From Silanimonas sp044377035 (GTDB taxonomy: Bacteria > Pseudomonadota > Gammaproteobacteria > Xanthomonadales > Xanthomonadaceae): 64,000 nt of DNA. The position numbers and the translations under genes were made by a program. The notes beneath the pieces were generated by a model. That model had not been told where the DNA came from, did no database searches, and worked only from the letters and a program-made list of their open reading frames with translations. Below are positions 25,261 through 36,561 of this stretch, in pieces. The DNA lies in assembly GCF_044377035.1 (NCBI RefSeq), contig NZ_JBILJW010000003.1:62001-126000 (forward strand), read 5' to 3'. Position 1 is the first letter of the stretch. Each line of letters opens with the position of its first letter.

Positions 25261-25319
25261 CTTGCGATGAGCCGCCAAGGCCCATACGCCGCCGTCCGCT
25301 GCCGTCACGAAGGCGTGGC

Positions 25320-25325
25320 TAGAAT
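25320..25325 (+). promoter_or_regulatory. Candidate -10 box of maeB
   Basis: TAGAAT lies 28 bp before the maeB ATG, a good -10 match; no convincing -35 hexamer is seen 16-18 bp upstream. If used, the leader is short and repeat copy B stays outside the transcript. Confidence 0.35.
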
Positions 25326-25353
25326 GCGGATTCGCCTTCGAAAGACCCCAGTG

Positions 25354-27633
<2,280 letters not shown>

Positions 27634-27665
27634 GCACGCCCGGCGTGGGTGGGGAAGGCGTCACC

Positions 27666-28652
27666 GTGGTCGCGCCCGTCGCAACGTCGCCACGGGCGAC
27701 CATCCTGCTGCTGGCCTACCGGATGGGCGCGACGATCCGCGAGGCGCTCGACAGCGCGGTGGCCCAGACGGTGCCCTGCGAGATCATCGTCTCCGACGAT
27801 GCCTCGCCGGCGCCGGATGACGGTTTCGCCATCGCCGAGGCCTATGCCCGCGAGTACCGCGGACCGCATCGTCTCGTGGTCCGCCGCAACGCGACCAACC
27901 TAGGCCTTTGCGCCCACATCAACGTGGTTGCGGCCGAGGCCACCGGGGCCATCCTGCTGTTCCAGGCCGGCGACGACCGCTCCCATCCCGATCGTGTCGC
28001 CCGCGCGCTGGCCTTCTTCGACGCCCATCCCGACGTCGCCCTCGTCGGCACCACGGTCGACGAGATCGATGCCGCAGGTGCGGTCATCGCGCGCCGGACC
28101 CGCGACCCCGGGTTCCGCCGTGCCGACCAGCGTTGGCTGCTCGAACGCGGCAGTTTCGTCTGCCTGCTCGGGGCGTCGATGGCGATGCGCCGCTTCGTCC
28201 TCGATGACCTGCCGCCGCTGCAAGGCATGGTCGAGGACAACATGATCACGCTGCGCGCGGCCTTGTTCGGCGATGTGCACTGCCTCGACGAGCCCTGGCT
28301 CGATTACCGCATCCACGCCGGGAACCTGCATGGCTGGGTGTTCGCCCACGGGGGTGGGCCTGACGCCAAGCGCCAGCGCTACGAGCGCACGCTGCGGATG
28401 TACGCCGAGATCGCCGACGACGCCGAGCGCTGCGCCCGCACGGCGGCCGTGCCGGAGCCTCGGCGCGCACTGGGGCTGCAGCTCGCCGCGATGTACCGCA
28501 TCGAGGCCAATGCCCGCCGCGCGATGCTGGAGGGCCGGAAGCGCGACTGGTGGCCGCACATCGTGGCGGGATTCCGCCATCCCGGCTTGCGACGGAAATC
28601 CTTCGAGCGCCTGCTGAAGCTCGCCGTGCCCCGACGATTCCTGAAGCTCTGA
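27666..28652 (+). CDS. Family 2 glycosyltransferase
   Basis: 328 residues from a GTG at 27666 with GGGGAAGG seven nucleotides upstream; an alternative GTG at 27645 lacks such a site. GT-A fold features: ATILLLAYRM at the start, EIIVSDDASP (nucleotide-binding Asp), LLFQAGDDRSHPDR (DxD-like GDD) and VEDNMITLRAAL. These proteins transfer sugars onto glycans or lipids at the cytoplasmic membrane. It is close to maeB but unrelated in function, and convergent with a second GT2 gene, suggesting a small surface-glycan locus. Acceptor and sugar are unknown. Confidence 0.85.
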   Translation: MVAPVATSPRATILLLAYRMGATIREALDSAVAQTVPCEIIVSDDASPAPDDGFAIAEAYAREYRGPHRLVVRRNATNLGLCAHINVVAAEATGAILLFQAGDDRSHPDRVARALAFFDAHPDVALVGTTVDEIDAAGAVIARRTRDPGFRRADQRWLLERGSFVCLLGASMAMRRFVLDDLPPLQGMVEDNMITLRAALFGDVHCLDEPWLDYRIHAGNLHGWVFAHGGGPDAKRQRYERTLRMYAEIADDAERCARTAAVPEPRRALGLQLAAMYRIEANARRAMLEGRKRDWWPHIVAGFRHPGLRRKSFERLLKLAVPRRFLKL

Positions 28653-28655
28653 CGC

Positions 28656-29603
28656 TCAGGTCTGCGAACGGGCCCGTCGGATGCGGCTGAGGATCCGGGC
28701 GCTGAGCCGCAGGGCGCGCAGCGCGGCCATCGGCCCGTCGCCATAAAGCGCCTGCCGGTAACGCAGCAGGGCTCGCCATAGCGGAGTGGCCCTCCGCCCG
28801 CTGGTGGTGTTGGCCAAGGCGCTCGACAGCGCGCCGGCCGCCTCCCGGCAGGGCCATGGACGCGCCGCTGCGGCGTCGAGTGCCGCCGAGCAGGTGGACA
28901 GCCATTGCTGGGCCTCGCGGGCGCGACGCTGGTGTCGGTCCGGAGCGCCGCCGCGCGGGGCATGGCCGATGCGGGTCTGGGCGTCGGCGTGGCGGCGGAA
29001 ATCCACCATCACTTCGTCGACGTAGACCACGCCCGCGCGCTGTGATGCGGCGAAGGCCAGCCAGCCGTCGTACCAGACGCCTTCGGGGAAGGGCAGGGCC
29101 TGCGGAAGGAGGGTGTTCCGGAACAGCGCGGCATGGCCGGACACGCTGTTCTCGAAAGCGAGGGCGACATTGCCGCGGCCCCGCACCATGCGCCGCTGCC
29201 CGCCGAGAGTGTTTCCGGTGGGGCGGCCCGTCGAATCGACGACGGCGGAATCGCCATAGGCGAGATCGGCGTCGCCGATGGCCGCGAGCAGTGATTCCAG
29301 CTTCTTCGCGGACCACACGTCGTCCTGGTCGCAGGGGGCGATGAAGTCACCGCGACACAGGGAGAACGCCCGCTCGAAATTGGCATTGACGCCCAGTCTT
29401 TGCGGGTTCCGGTGGACGCGGATGCGTTCATCGCGTCGTGCGGCCTCCGCCAGGATCTCCACCGTGCGATCGGTAGAGGCGTCGTCGACTACCACCAGCT
29501 CCAGCGCGCGGTGGGTCTGCGCGAGTACCGAGGCCAGCTGGGCTTCGATGTAGGCCTCGCCGTTGCAGGTGCACAGCGCGACGGAAACGAGCGGGGAGGG
29601 CAC
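28656..29603 (-). CDS. Family 2 glycosyltransferase (rhamnosyltransferase-like)
   Basis: About 315 residues from a GTG at 29603 (VPSPLVSVALCTCNGEAYIE), the only start that places the GT2 motif near the N-terminus. Motifs: LVVVDDASTDRTVEI, GDFIAPCDQDDVW (DxD-like), and NSVSGHAALFRN, which resembles rhamnosyltransferases of O-antigen pathways. A longer in-frame extension to 29843 has no family similarity and overlaps the usp gene. Its stop is 3 bp from the stop of the plus-strand GT2, a tight convergent pair. Confidence 0.82.
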   Translation of the reverse strand: MPSPLVSVALCTCNGEAYIEAQLASVLAQTHRALELVVVDDASTDRTVEILAEAARRDERIRVHRNPQRLGVNANFERAFSLCRGDFIAPCDQDDVWSAKKLESLLAAIGDADLAYGDSAVVDSTGRPTGNTLGGQRRMVRGRGNVALAFENSVSGHAALFRNTLLPQALPFPEGVWYDGWLAFAASQRAGVVYVDEVMVDFRRHADAQTRIGHAPRGGAPDRHQRRAREAQQWLSTCSAALDAAAARPWPCREAAGALSSALANTTSGRRATPLWRALLRYRQALYGDGPMAALRALRLSARILSRIRRARSQT

Positions 29604-29799
29604 GTGGATGGGCGGGGAGCGGCTGGGGTGCGGCCATGATCGCCGGAACGCCCCCGTCGCGCACGCCGTCCAGCCTCGGGGAAAACCCCACGGGCACGAC
29701 TTTCCCGGCACGCCGCTCCGGAATTGATCGAAGGCAAAGGGCCGCCCTTCGCCCGGGTGCACGCTGGCGCCCACCGATTCGAATGACGAGGAGCCCCCC

Positions 29800-30219
29800 A
29801 TGAACGTCCTGATCGCTGTCGACGGCAGCGCCTTTGGCACCAAAGCCCTCGACTACGTGCTCGCCCGGCCCGCCATGTTCGGGCAGGCGGCGCTCACGCT
29901 GATCCATGTTGCACAGCCGCTGCCGCCGCGCGCCGCGGCCGCCGTGGGTGCCGAGATCGTGGCGGCGCAGTACGCCCATGAACATGACGACGCGCTCCGT
30001 GAAGCGCGCGGGCGACTGGCGGCGGCGGGGCGCACGGCTCGGGAAGTCGTGAAGGTGGGGCATCCGGGAAGCCTGGTGGCCGAGGAGGCGGAAGCCGGCG
30101 GATACGACGCGGTCGTGATGGGATCGCACGGCCACGGCGCTCTGGCCGGCCTGCTGCTCGGCAGCACGGTCAGCAAGGTGCTCGCGGGCTGCCGCACGCC
30201 CGTGCTCGTGGTGCGCTGA
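29800..30219 (+). CDS. Universal stress protein (UspA family)
   Basis: 139 residues of one Usp domain: NVLIAVDGSAFGTKALDYV at the start, and the ATP-binding G-2x-G-9x-G(S/T) signature in VMGSHGHGALAGLLLGSTVS, ending TPVLVVR. It is therefore of the ATP-binding type. A GAGGAG ribosome site precedes ATG 29800. Usp proteins accumulate under growth arrest and stress; the specific role here is unknown. Confidence 0.94.
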   Translation: MNVLIAVDGSAFGTKALDYVLARPAMFGQAALTLIHVAQPLPPRAAAAVGAEIVAAQYAHEHDDALREARGRLAAAGRTAREVVKVGHPGSLVAEEAEAGGYDAVVMGSHGHGALAGLLLGSTVSKVLAGCRTPVLVVR

Positions 30220-30317
30220 CGCCTGCCGTACGCCCGCGTATTCGTATGCAGCCCCGCCGGCGTCGCGCCGGCCACTGTTAGACTTCCAGCTCTAGTTTCC
30301 ACGCGGAGCGGGAAGGC

Positions 30318-33002
30318 ATGAACTGGCTGCAGGACGTTTTGGCGAACGACATCGACCCCACCGAGACCCAGGAGTGGCTGGAGTCGATCAAGGCGGTCAT
30401 CGATGCGGATGGTCCGGAGCGCGCGCACCACATCCTCGAGCGGATGGTGGAGTTGACGCGCCGCGCCGGTGCGCACCTGCCTTTCGTGCCGACGACGGAA
30501 TACATCAACACCATCCCGGCGCATCTCGAAGCCAAGATGCCCGGCGATGCGCAGATGGAGTGGAAGCTCCGTTCGCTGATTCGCTGGAACGCGCTGGCGA
30601 TGGTCGTGCGCGCCAACCGTAAGCCCGGCGAGCTCGGCGGCCACATCGCCAGCTTCGCCTCGGCCGCCACGCTCTACGACGTCGGCTTCAACCATTTCTG
30701 GCGCGCGCCGAACGAATCGCATCCGGGCGACCTGCTGTTCATCCAGGGCCACAGCTCGCCGGGCGTCTACGCCCGCGCCTTCCTCGAGGACCGCCTGACG
30801 GAAGACCAGCTCAACAACTTCCGCATGGAAGTCGACGGCAAGGGCATCTCGAGCTACCCGCACCCGTGGCTGATGCCCGATTTCTGGCAGACGCCCACCG
30901 TCTCGATGGGCCTCGGCCCGATCGCGGCGATTTATCAGGCGCGCTTCTGGAAGTACCTCGAAGCCCGCGGCCTGATGCCGGTGAGCGACCGCAAGGTGTG
31001 GTGCTTCATGGGCGATGGCGAGTGCGACGAGCCCGAGAGCCTCGGTGCGATCTCGCTGGCCGGCCGCGAGGGCCTCGACAACCTCGTGTTCGTCATCAAC
31101 TGCAACCTGCAGCGTCTCGACGGCCCGGTGCGCGGCAACGGCAAGATCATCCAGGAGCTGGAAGGCGTCTTCCGTGGCGCCGGCTGGAATGCGCTCAAGG
31201 TGGTCTGGGGCAGCTACTGGGATCCGCTCCTCGCCAAGGACACCAACGGCGTCCTCAAGAAGCTGATGATGGAAACGGTCGACGGCGAGTACCAGAACTG
31301 CAAGGCCTTCGGCGGCGCGTACACGCGCGAGCATTTCTTCGGCAAGTACGAGGAGACCAAGCAGATGGTCGCCTCGCTCTCCGACGAGGACATCTGGCGC
31401 CTCAATCGCGGCGGCCACGACCCGCACAAGGTCTATGCCGCCTATGCCACCGCCACGGCGCACAAGGGCCAGCCCACCGTGATCCTCGCCAAGACGGTGA
31501 AGGGCTACGGCATGGGCAAGGCCGGTGAGTCGATCAACATCACCCACCAGCAGAAGAAGCTGGACGACGCGGCGGTGAAGGCCTTCCGCGACCGCTTCAA
31601 CATCCCGGTCAGCGACGAGCAGCTGCCGTCGGTGCCCTTCTACCACCCGGGCCCCGACGCGCCGGAAGTGAAGTACCTGAAGGAGCGTCGCGCCGCGCTC
31701 GGCGGCTCGCTGCCGCAGCGCCGCGCCAAGGCCAGCGAATCGCTGCCGGTGCCGGAGCTGGCGGTGTTCGACCGCCTGCTGAAGGACAGCGGCGACCGCG
31801 AGATCAGCACGACGATGGCCTTCGTGCAGGCGCTGAACGTAATCCTGCGCGACAAGGCGATCGGCCCGCGCACGGTGCCGATCATCTGCGACGAGGCGCG
31901 CACCTTCGGCATGGAAGGCCTGTTCCGCCAGATCGGCATCTACTCGCCGTTCGGCCAGAAGTACAAGCCGGTCGACGCCGACCAGCTGATGTTCTATCGC
32001 GAGGACACCGCCGGCCAGGTACTGCAGGAAGGCATCAACGAGGCGGGCAGCTTCTCGAGCTGGATGGCCGCGGCCACCAGCTACAGCACCAACAACGTGC
32101 CGATGCTGCCGTTCTACATCTTCTACTCGATGTTCGGCTTCCAGCGCATCGGTGACTCGGCCTGGCAGGCCGCCGACATGCGCGCCCGCGGCTTCCTGCT
32201 TGGCGCCACCGCCGGCCGTACCACGCTGAACGGCGAAGGCCTGCAGCACGAAGACGGCCACTCGCAGCTGCTGGCCGGCAACATCCCGAACTGCCGCCCC
32301 TACGACCCGACCTTCGCCTACGAAGTGGCCGTGGTGCTGCAGTACGGCATGCAGCGGATGATGGCGGAGCAGGTGGACGAGTATTACTACCTGACCCTGA
32401 TGAACGAGAACTACACCCACCCGGAGATGCCGGAAGGCGCCGCGGAAGGGATCATCAAGGGCATGTACCTGCTGAAGGATGCCGGCAAGCCGAAGAAGGG
32501 CGAGCTGCGCGTGCAGCTGATGGGCTCGGGCACGATCCTGCGCGAAGCGATCTTCGCGGCGGAGCTGCTCGACAAGGAGTTCGGCGTGTCGTCCGACATC
32601 TGGAGCTGCCCGAGCTTCACCGAGCTGCGTCGCGACGGCTTCGACGCCGAACGTTGGAACCGCCTGCACCCGGAAGCGAAGACGCCGCGCAAGGCCTACG
32701 TCACCGAGTTGCTGGAAGGCCGCCAGGGCCCGGCCATCGCCGCCACTGACTACGTGCGCCAGTTCGCCGACCAGATCCGCGCCTTCGTGCCGATGAAGTA
32801 CACGGTGCTCGGCACCGACGGCTTCGGCCGCTCGGATACGCGCGCCAACCTGCGTCGCCACTTCGAGGTCGACCGCTACTACATCGCGCACGCCGCCGTC
32901 GCCGCGCTCGCGGCCGAGGGCAAGATGAACGCCAAGGACGTGGCCCGCGCGATCAAGGTGTTCAACATCGACGCCGAGAAGGCCAACCCGATCGGCGTCT
33001 GA
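30318..33002 (+). CDS. aceE: Pyruvate dehydrogenase E1 component (homodimeric)
   Basis: 894 residues, typical length for AceE (about 887). The thiamine-diphosphate motif begins at GDGECDEPESLG near residue 232; other signatures are FIQGHSSPGVYARAFLEDRL, DEARTFGMEGLFRQIGIY and EDGHSQLLAGNIPNCRPYDP. It decarboxylates pyruvate and passes acetyl groups to the E2 lipoyl domains. GGGAAGG lies just before ATG 30318. Genes for E2 (aceF) and E3 (lpd) are absent from the window, so the complex is encoded at split loci. lipA/lipB at the right end would supply the lipoyl cofactor for E2. Confidence 0.98.
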   Translation: MNWLQDVLANDIDPTETQEWLESIKAVIDADGPERAHHILERMVELTRRAGAHLPFVPTTEYINTIPAHLEAKMPGDAQMEWKLRSLIRWNALAMVVRANRKPGELGGHIASFASAATLYDVGFNHFWRAPNESHPGDLLFIQGHSSPGVYARAFLEDRLTEDQLNNFRMEVDGKGISSYPHPWLMPDFWQTPTVSMGLGPIAAIYQARFWKYLEARGLMPVSDRKVWCFMGDGECDEPESLGAISLAGREGLDNLVFVINCNLQRLDGPVRGNGKIIQELEGVFRGAGWNALKVVWGSYWDPLLAKDTNGVLKKLMMETVDGEYQNCKAFGGAYTREHFFGKYEETKQMVASLSDEDIWRLNRGGHDPHKVYAAYATATAHKGQPTVILAKTVKGYGMGKAGESINITHQQKKLDDAAVKAFRDRFNIPVSDEQLPSVPFYHPGPDAPEVKYLKERRAALGGSLPQRRAKASESLPVPELAVFDRLLKDSGDREISTTMAFVQALNVILRDKAIGPRTVPIICDEARTFGMEGLFRQIGIYSPFGQKYKPVDADQLMFYREDTAGQVLQEGINEAGSFSSWMAAATSYSTNNVPMLPFYIFYSMFGFQRIGDSAWQAADMRARGFLLGATAGRTTLNGEGLQHEDGHSQLLAGNIPNCRPYDPTFAYEVAVVLQYGMQRMMAEQVDEYYYLTLMNENYTHPEMPEGAAEGIIKGMYLLKDAGKPKKGELRVQLMGSGTILREAIFAAELLDKEFGVSSDIWSCPSFTELRRDGFDAERWNRLHPEAKTPRKAYVTELLEGRQGPAIAATDYVRQFADQIRAFVPMKYTVLGTDGFGRSDTRANLRRHFEVDRYYIAHAAVAALAAEGKMNAKDVARAIKVFNIDAEKANPIGV

Positions 33003-33027
33003 CGGTCGAAGGCGAGGGGGAAGGCCG

Positions 33028-34173
33028 ATGCTCGACCAGCCGACCCTGCTGTTCGTGCTGGCCCTGTTGCAGGGCCTGCTCGCCGTGGTGGCGCTGTCGC
33101 TGCGCCTCGGTCTTGGCGACAAGGCGCGCGGCCTCGGCACTTGGACGGCCTCGCTGGTCTGCGTGGCCGCCCCGGCCGCCCTGCTGGCCGCGGGCTTCTC
33201 GCAGAGCACGGAAGCCATCCTCGTGCAGAACGCGCTGTGGGTCCCGTCGATGGTGCTCACCGCCATCGCCATCCGACGCTTCTTTGGCTTTCCGGGCCGG
33301 GAGCGGGCGTTCGCCGCCATCGCGCTCTGCACCTATGCCCTTGCCGCGATGGCCACCGTGCTGGCCGGATGGGCGGAGTTTCGGCTGGTGGTCCTCGCGT
33401 CGTTGCACGTGGCCTGCTTGGTCGTGGGCCTGCACGCCTTGTTGCGGGCGCATCCGCGCTTGGCCGGTCTTGGCCCCCTGCTGATGGCGGTGGGACTGGC
33501 GATGCTCGCCCTGGTGCAGAGCTGGCGCGCGGCGACCGTGCTGTTCGAAGGGGCAGACGCCGTGCGCTTCCTCGTCGGCGGGCTGGTCGTACCGGTGCTT
33601 CTGGTCTCCACCATGCTGGCGCTGACGTGCATCACCGTCGCCTTCATCCTGCTTTCCACCGAGCGAGTGCGTCGCGACCTCCACAGCATGGCCTCGCGCG
33701 ATCCGCTCAGCGGGCTGCTGAACCGTCGCGGCTTCCACGAACTCGCCGACCCGCTGCTTGCGCTGTCGGCGCGGCGCGACGCCCCGGTCGCGCTGGCCGT
33801 GATCGACCTCGATGACTTCCGCCGGCTCAACGACGAAGGCGGACACACCTTGGGCGACCACGCCATCGCCCGGGTCGGGGCCCGTCTGCTCGCGGAGTCG
33901 CGGGCCGAGGACGTGGTGGCCCGTTTCGGCGGCGAAGAACTCGTGGTGCTGATGCCACTCACCGACGCCGATGGGGCGAGGCGGTTCGCCGAACGCCTGC
34001 GTCTCGCCATCGCGGCCGAGCTGGCCGGTCTCGCCTCCGCGCCAAGCGGACTGACGGCGAGCATCGGTTTGGTGGTCGCGCGCGGTCCGGCCGAATTCCC
34101 CGCGCTTTACCGTCGTGCCGATGAAGCGCTCTACCGGGCGAAGGCCAGCGGCAAGAACTGCGTTTCCTGCTGA
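33028..34173 (+). CDS. Membrane GGDEF protein, paralogue 1 (GGEEL)
   Basis: 381 residues. Residues 1-215 contain about six hydrophobic helices (MASE-like, unclassified), followed by a GGDEF domain (SRDPLSGLLNRRGFHELAD; RFGGEELVVLMP near residue 299). The signature ends in Leu rather than Phe; the acidic residues are intact, so c-di-GMP synthesis is possible. No RxxD I-site is seen before the signature. First of three tandem paralogues starting 25 bp after aceE. Confidence 0.87.
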   Translation: MLDQPTLLFVLALLQGLLAVVALSLRLGLGDKARGLGTWTASLVCVAAPAALLAAGFSQSTEAILVQNALWVPSMVLTAIAIRRFFGFPGRERAFAAIALCTYALAAMATVLAGWAEFRLVVLASLHVACLVVGLHALLRAHPRLAGLGPLLMAVGLAMLALVQSWRAATVLFEGADAVRFLVGGLVVPVLLVSTMLALTCITVAFILLSTERVRRDLHSMASRDPLSGLLNRRGFHELADPLLALSARRDAPVALAVIDLDDFRRLNDEGGHTLGDHAIARVGARLLAESRAEDVVARFGGEELVVLMPLTDADGARRFAERLRLAIAAELAGLASAPSGLTASIGLVVARGPAEFPALYRRADEALYRAKASGKNCVSC

Positions 34174-34253
34174 ATCGATGCGGCGCAGCATGGCATGCGT
34201 CGGCGGAAGCGATACCTTGGCACTTTGGTCGCGTCCCTGATCCGGAGATTGGT

Positions 34254-35390
34254 TTGCTCGACGAACGGACCCTCTTCTTCGTGCTCGCCTTGATCCCGGG
34301 GCTGCTCGCGCTGGTCTGCGGAAGCCTTCGCACGGGACTCGGCGAGGACGCCCGGGGCCTCGGACACCAGGCGCTGTCCCTCGCCCTGCTCGCGATCGCG
34401 TCTGCCGTCGTCTCGATTTTCGGGCAGGTGTGGTCCGTCGCTTTCGGTCTTGCGTGCTGGTTCGCATCGATGGCGATCATGACGATGGCTGTTCGTCACT
34501 TCGCCTCGGCAGGCTCGCGATCCTGGCTCTGGCTGGCGGCTGCAGCTCCGGTGTTCCTCGTCGCCATCACCCTGCAGGGCAGCCCACGGGCGGACGTCTG
34601 GCGCATCCTGCTGGTGAGCGCTCTCTTCATCGCTTGTGCGGCCGGCGGCATCCGCGCGCTGGCCAGGCTCCCGGCGCCGGCGCGGCCTCGTGGGACCCCG
34701 CTCATCGCGCTCGGCTTTGCGCTTGGAATCCTGGTCTCGCTCTTCCGGGCGATCGCCATGCCCATCCTCGACGTGCAGTCCGCCTTCCTCATGGACGGGA
34801 CGAGCATCGCCTCGATCTTCCTGCTCGGCATGCTCATTTGCCTGACGCTGGTTTCGCTGGGCCTGATCATGGGTGCCGCGGATCGCGTCAGGGTGCGGCT
34901 CGGCCGCCTGGCGAGCACCGATGCCTTGACCGGCGTGCTGAACCGCCGCGGTTTCCAGGAGCGTGCGCCCGACCTGCTCGCGCTGCCGGCGGGGGAGTCG
35001 GAGGCGCATGCGCTCGCGCTCCTCGACCTCGATGCCTTCAAGCGCCTCAATGATCGGCTGGGTCATGCAACCGGTGACGAGGCCCTGGTGCAGCTGGCCC
35101 GGTTGATCGGGGGGCAAGCCCGAGCCAACGACGTCGTTGCCCGGCTCGGCGGCGAAGAGTTCGTGGTGCTCTTGCCGGCGACCGGCGCCGGGGGCGCGAA
35201 GGCTTGGGCGGAGCAACTCCGCGCCGTGATCGAAGCCGAACTGCGTGCGGCCGACGGAATCGCGGTGACGGCCAGCATCGGCGTGGCGGCGGTCCCTGCG
35301 GGCACTCCGCTCGAATCGCTGTATCGCCTCGCCGATGCCGCGCTCTACCACGCCAAGGATTCCGGCAAGAATCGCGTCGTGTTGGCTTGA
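34254..35390 (+). CDS. Membrane GGDEF protein, paralogue 2 (canonical GGEEF)
   Basis: 378 residues from a TTG start at 34254 preceded by CCGGAGA; the N-terminus MLDERTLFFVLALIPGLLAL aligns with both neighbours, which supports the TTG. Six predicted membrane helices, then a GGDEF domain (STDALTGVLNRRGFQERAPD; RLGGEEFVVLLP near 298). This is the only one of the three with a canonical GGEEF signature and is the best candidate for an active diguanylate cyclase. No I-site is visible. Confidence 0.88.
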   Translation: MLDERTLFFVLALIPGLLALVCGSLRTGLGEDARGLGHQALSLALLAIASAVVSIFGQVWSVAFGLACWFASMAIMTMAVRHFASAGSRSWLWLAAAAPVFLVAITLQGSPRADVWRILLVSALFIACAAGGIRALARLPAPARPRGTPLIALGFALGILVSLFRAIAMPILDVQSAFLMDGTSIASIFLLGMLICLTLVSLGLIMGAADRVRVRLGRLASTDALTGVLNRRGFQERAPDLLALPAGESEAHALALLDLDAFKRLNDRLGHATGDEALVQLARLIGGQARANDVVARLGGEEFVVLLPATGAGGAKAWAEQLRAVIEAELRAADGIAVTASIGVAAVPAGTPLESLYRLADAALYHAKDSGKNRVVLA

Positions 35391-35397
35391 GGCCGGG

Positions 35398-36540
35398 ATG
35401 CTCGACGAACGTACCCTCTTCGTAGTCATGGTGGTGATGCCGGGGCTGCTCGCGCTGGTGGCGATCGCTTTGCGCCGCGGCTTCGGCGAGGACGCGCGGG
35501 GCTTCGGCCTGTGGTCGCTGGCCATGGCCTGCGTGGCGCTTGCCTCTGCGCGCATCGCTTGGGAAGGCGCGGCCGTGGGCTTCGCCCTGCAGAACCTCTT
35601 CTGGGTCGGCTTCATGCTCGCGATGGCCGCGGCGTTCTCGCGCTTCGGAAAGGGGCGCACGCTGCCCGTAGCCTTCGTAGTGGCCGCCGTCGGGGTGTAC
35701 CTGGGCTCGCTCGCCTTGGTGGGCTCACCGCGCTTCGATGCCGCGAGGATCGCCCTTCTCTCGCTGTTCGCCGCCGCCTGCTTCGCCTCGACCGCGCTTT
35801 CCGTCCGCCACCGGCCGGCCGCCGAGCGGGTCCTTGGGCCGGTGTTCGTCGGTGTCGGCGCGTTGCTCGGACTCCTGGCTACCGGCTATCGGGCCTTGGA
35901 AGGGCTGCTGGAGGGCACGGGCCTGCTGTTCATGGCTGGCGACGGCGCCGCTCCGGTGATTTGGGTATTCCAGGCTGGATTGCTCTCCGGGCTGACGCTG
36001 ATGACCGTGGGCCTGATCCTTCTCGCGGCGAGTCGTGTGAGGCAGCGGATCAACGACGCCTCGACGCACGACCCCCTGACCGGCCTGCCCAATCGCCAAG
36101 AATTCCAGCGGCGGCTCATGGAGGCGGCCACGGCCTCCCGAGGCTCGGCGACGACTGTGGCGCTTGCCCTTGTTGGCCTCGATGACGTGCTCGGCGCGCG
36201 AGGGGCCTCGCGGTCCGCCGGCGTCGACATCGCGCTGCACGAGATGGCTGAAAGCCTTGCCCGCCTAGCCCCTCCCGGTAGCGTCGTGGCGTGCATCGGT
36301 GGCAGCGAGTTGGCGGTGCTGATGCCCTGCGGGGACCGTGACGAAGCCCTTCGTTGGGCTGAGGCGGCCGGCCAGCGCATCGTGGCGGATGCGGCGCGTT
36401 TGCCGGATCGTGCGGTCGTCGTGAACGTCGGCGTCGCGTTCGGTCGTTCCGATGCCGATCCCGGGACGCTTTTCAGCTTGGCGGAAGCGGCCCTCTATCA
36501 CGCGAAGGACAGCGAGGCGGGCCGCGCGGTGCTGGCCTGA
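35398..36540 (+). CDS. Membrane GGDEF-like protein, paralogue 3 (degenerate GGSEL)
   Basis: 380 residues from ATG at 35398 (MLDERTLFVVMVVMPGLLAL, matching paralogue 2). Six predicted helices precede a GGDEF-like domain (THDPLTGLPNRQEFQRRLME). The active-site signature is CIGGSELAVLMP near residue 300; the GGDEF Asp/Glu is replaced by Ser, so catalysis is probably lost. It may act as a sensory or regulatory partner of paralogue 2. It begins 7 bp after the stop of paralogue 2. Confidence 0.87.
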   Translation: MLDERTLFVVMVVMPGLLALVAIALRRGFGEDARGFGLWSLAMACVALASARIAWEGAAVGFALQNLFWVGFMLAMAAAFSRFGKGRTLPVAFVVAAVGVYLGSLALVGSPRFDAARIALLSLFAAACFASTALSVRHRPAAERVLGPVFVGVGALLGLLATGYRALEGLLEGTGLLFMAGDGAAPVIWVFQAGLLSGLTLMTVGLILLAASRVRQRINDASTHDPLTGLPNRQEFQRRLMEAATASRGSATTVALALVGLDDVLGARGASRSAGVDIALHEMAESLARLAPPGSVVACIGGSELAVLMPCGDRDEALRWAEAAGQRIVADAARLPDRAVVVNVGVAFGRSDADPGTLFSLAEAALYHAKDSEAGRAVLA

Positions 36541-36561
36541 GCCCGCCGCTACACTGGCGTT

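Larger units (their letters stand above)
24767..25353. other. 587-bp intergenic island of REP-like repeats
   Basis: No convincing gene is present; the short open frames here are by-products of the repeats. The stretch holds two copies of a dispersed structured element in opposite orientation (24806-24951 minus, 25071-25260 plus) separated by about 120 bp of other sequence, followed by the maeB promoter region. Confidence 0.8.

Noticed and set aside
24767..25353. CRISPR array in the repeat-rich intergenic region
   Set aside because: Only two long, inverted, structured copies exist; there are no short direct repeats with regular spacers and no cas genes.
29604..29843. Longer start for the minus-strand glycosyltransferase
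   Set aside because: The extra 80 residues lack GT2 similarity and overlap the divergent usp gene start and its ribosome site.
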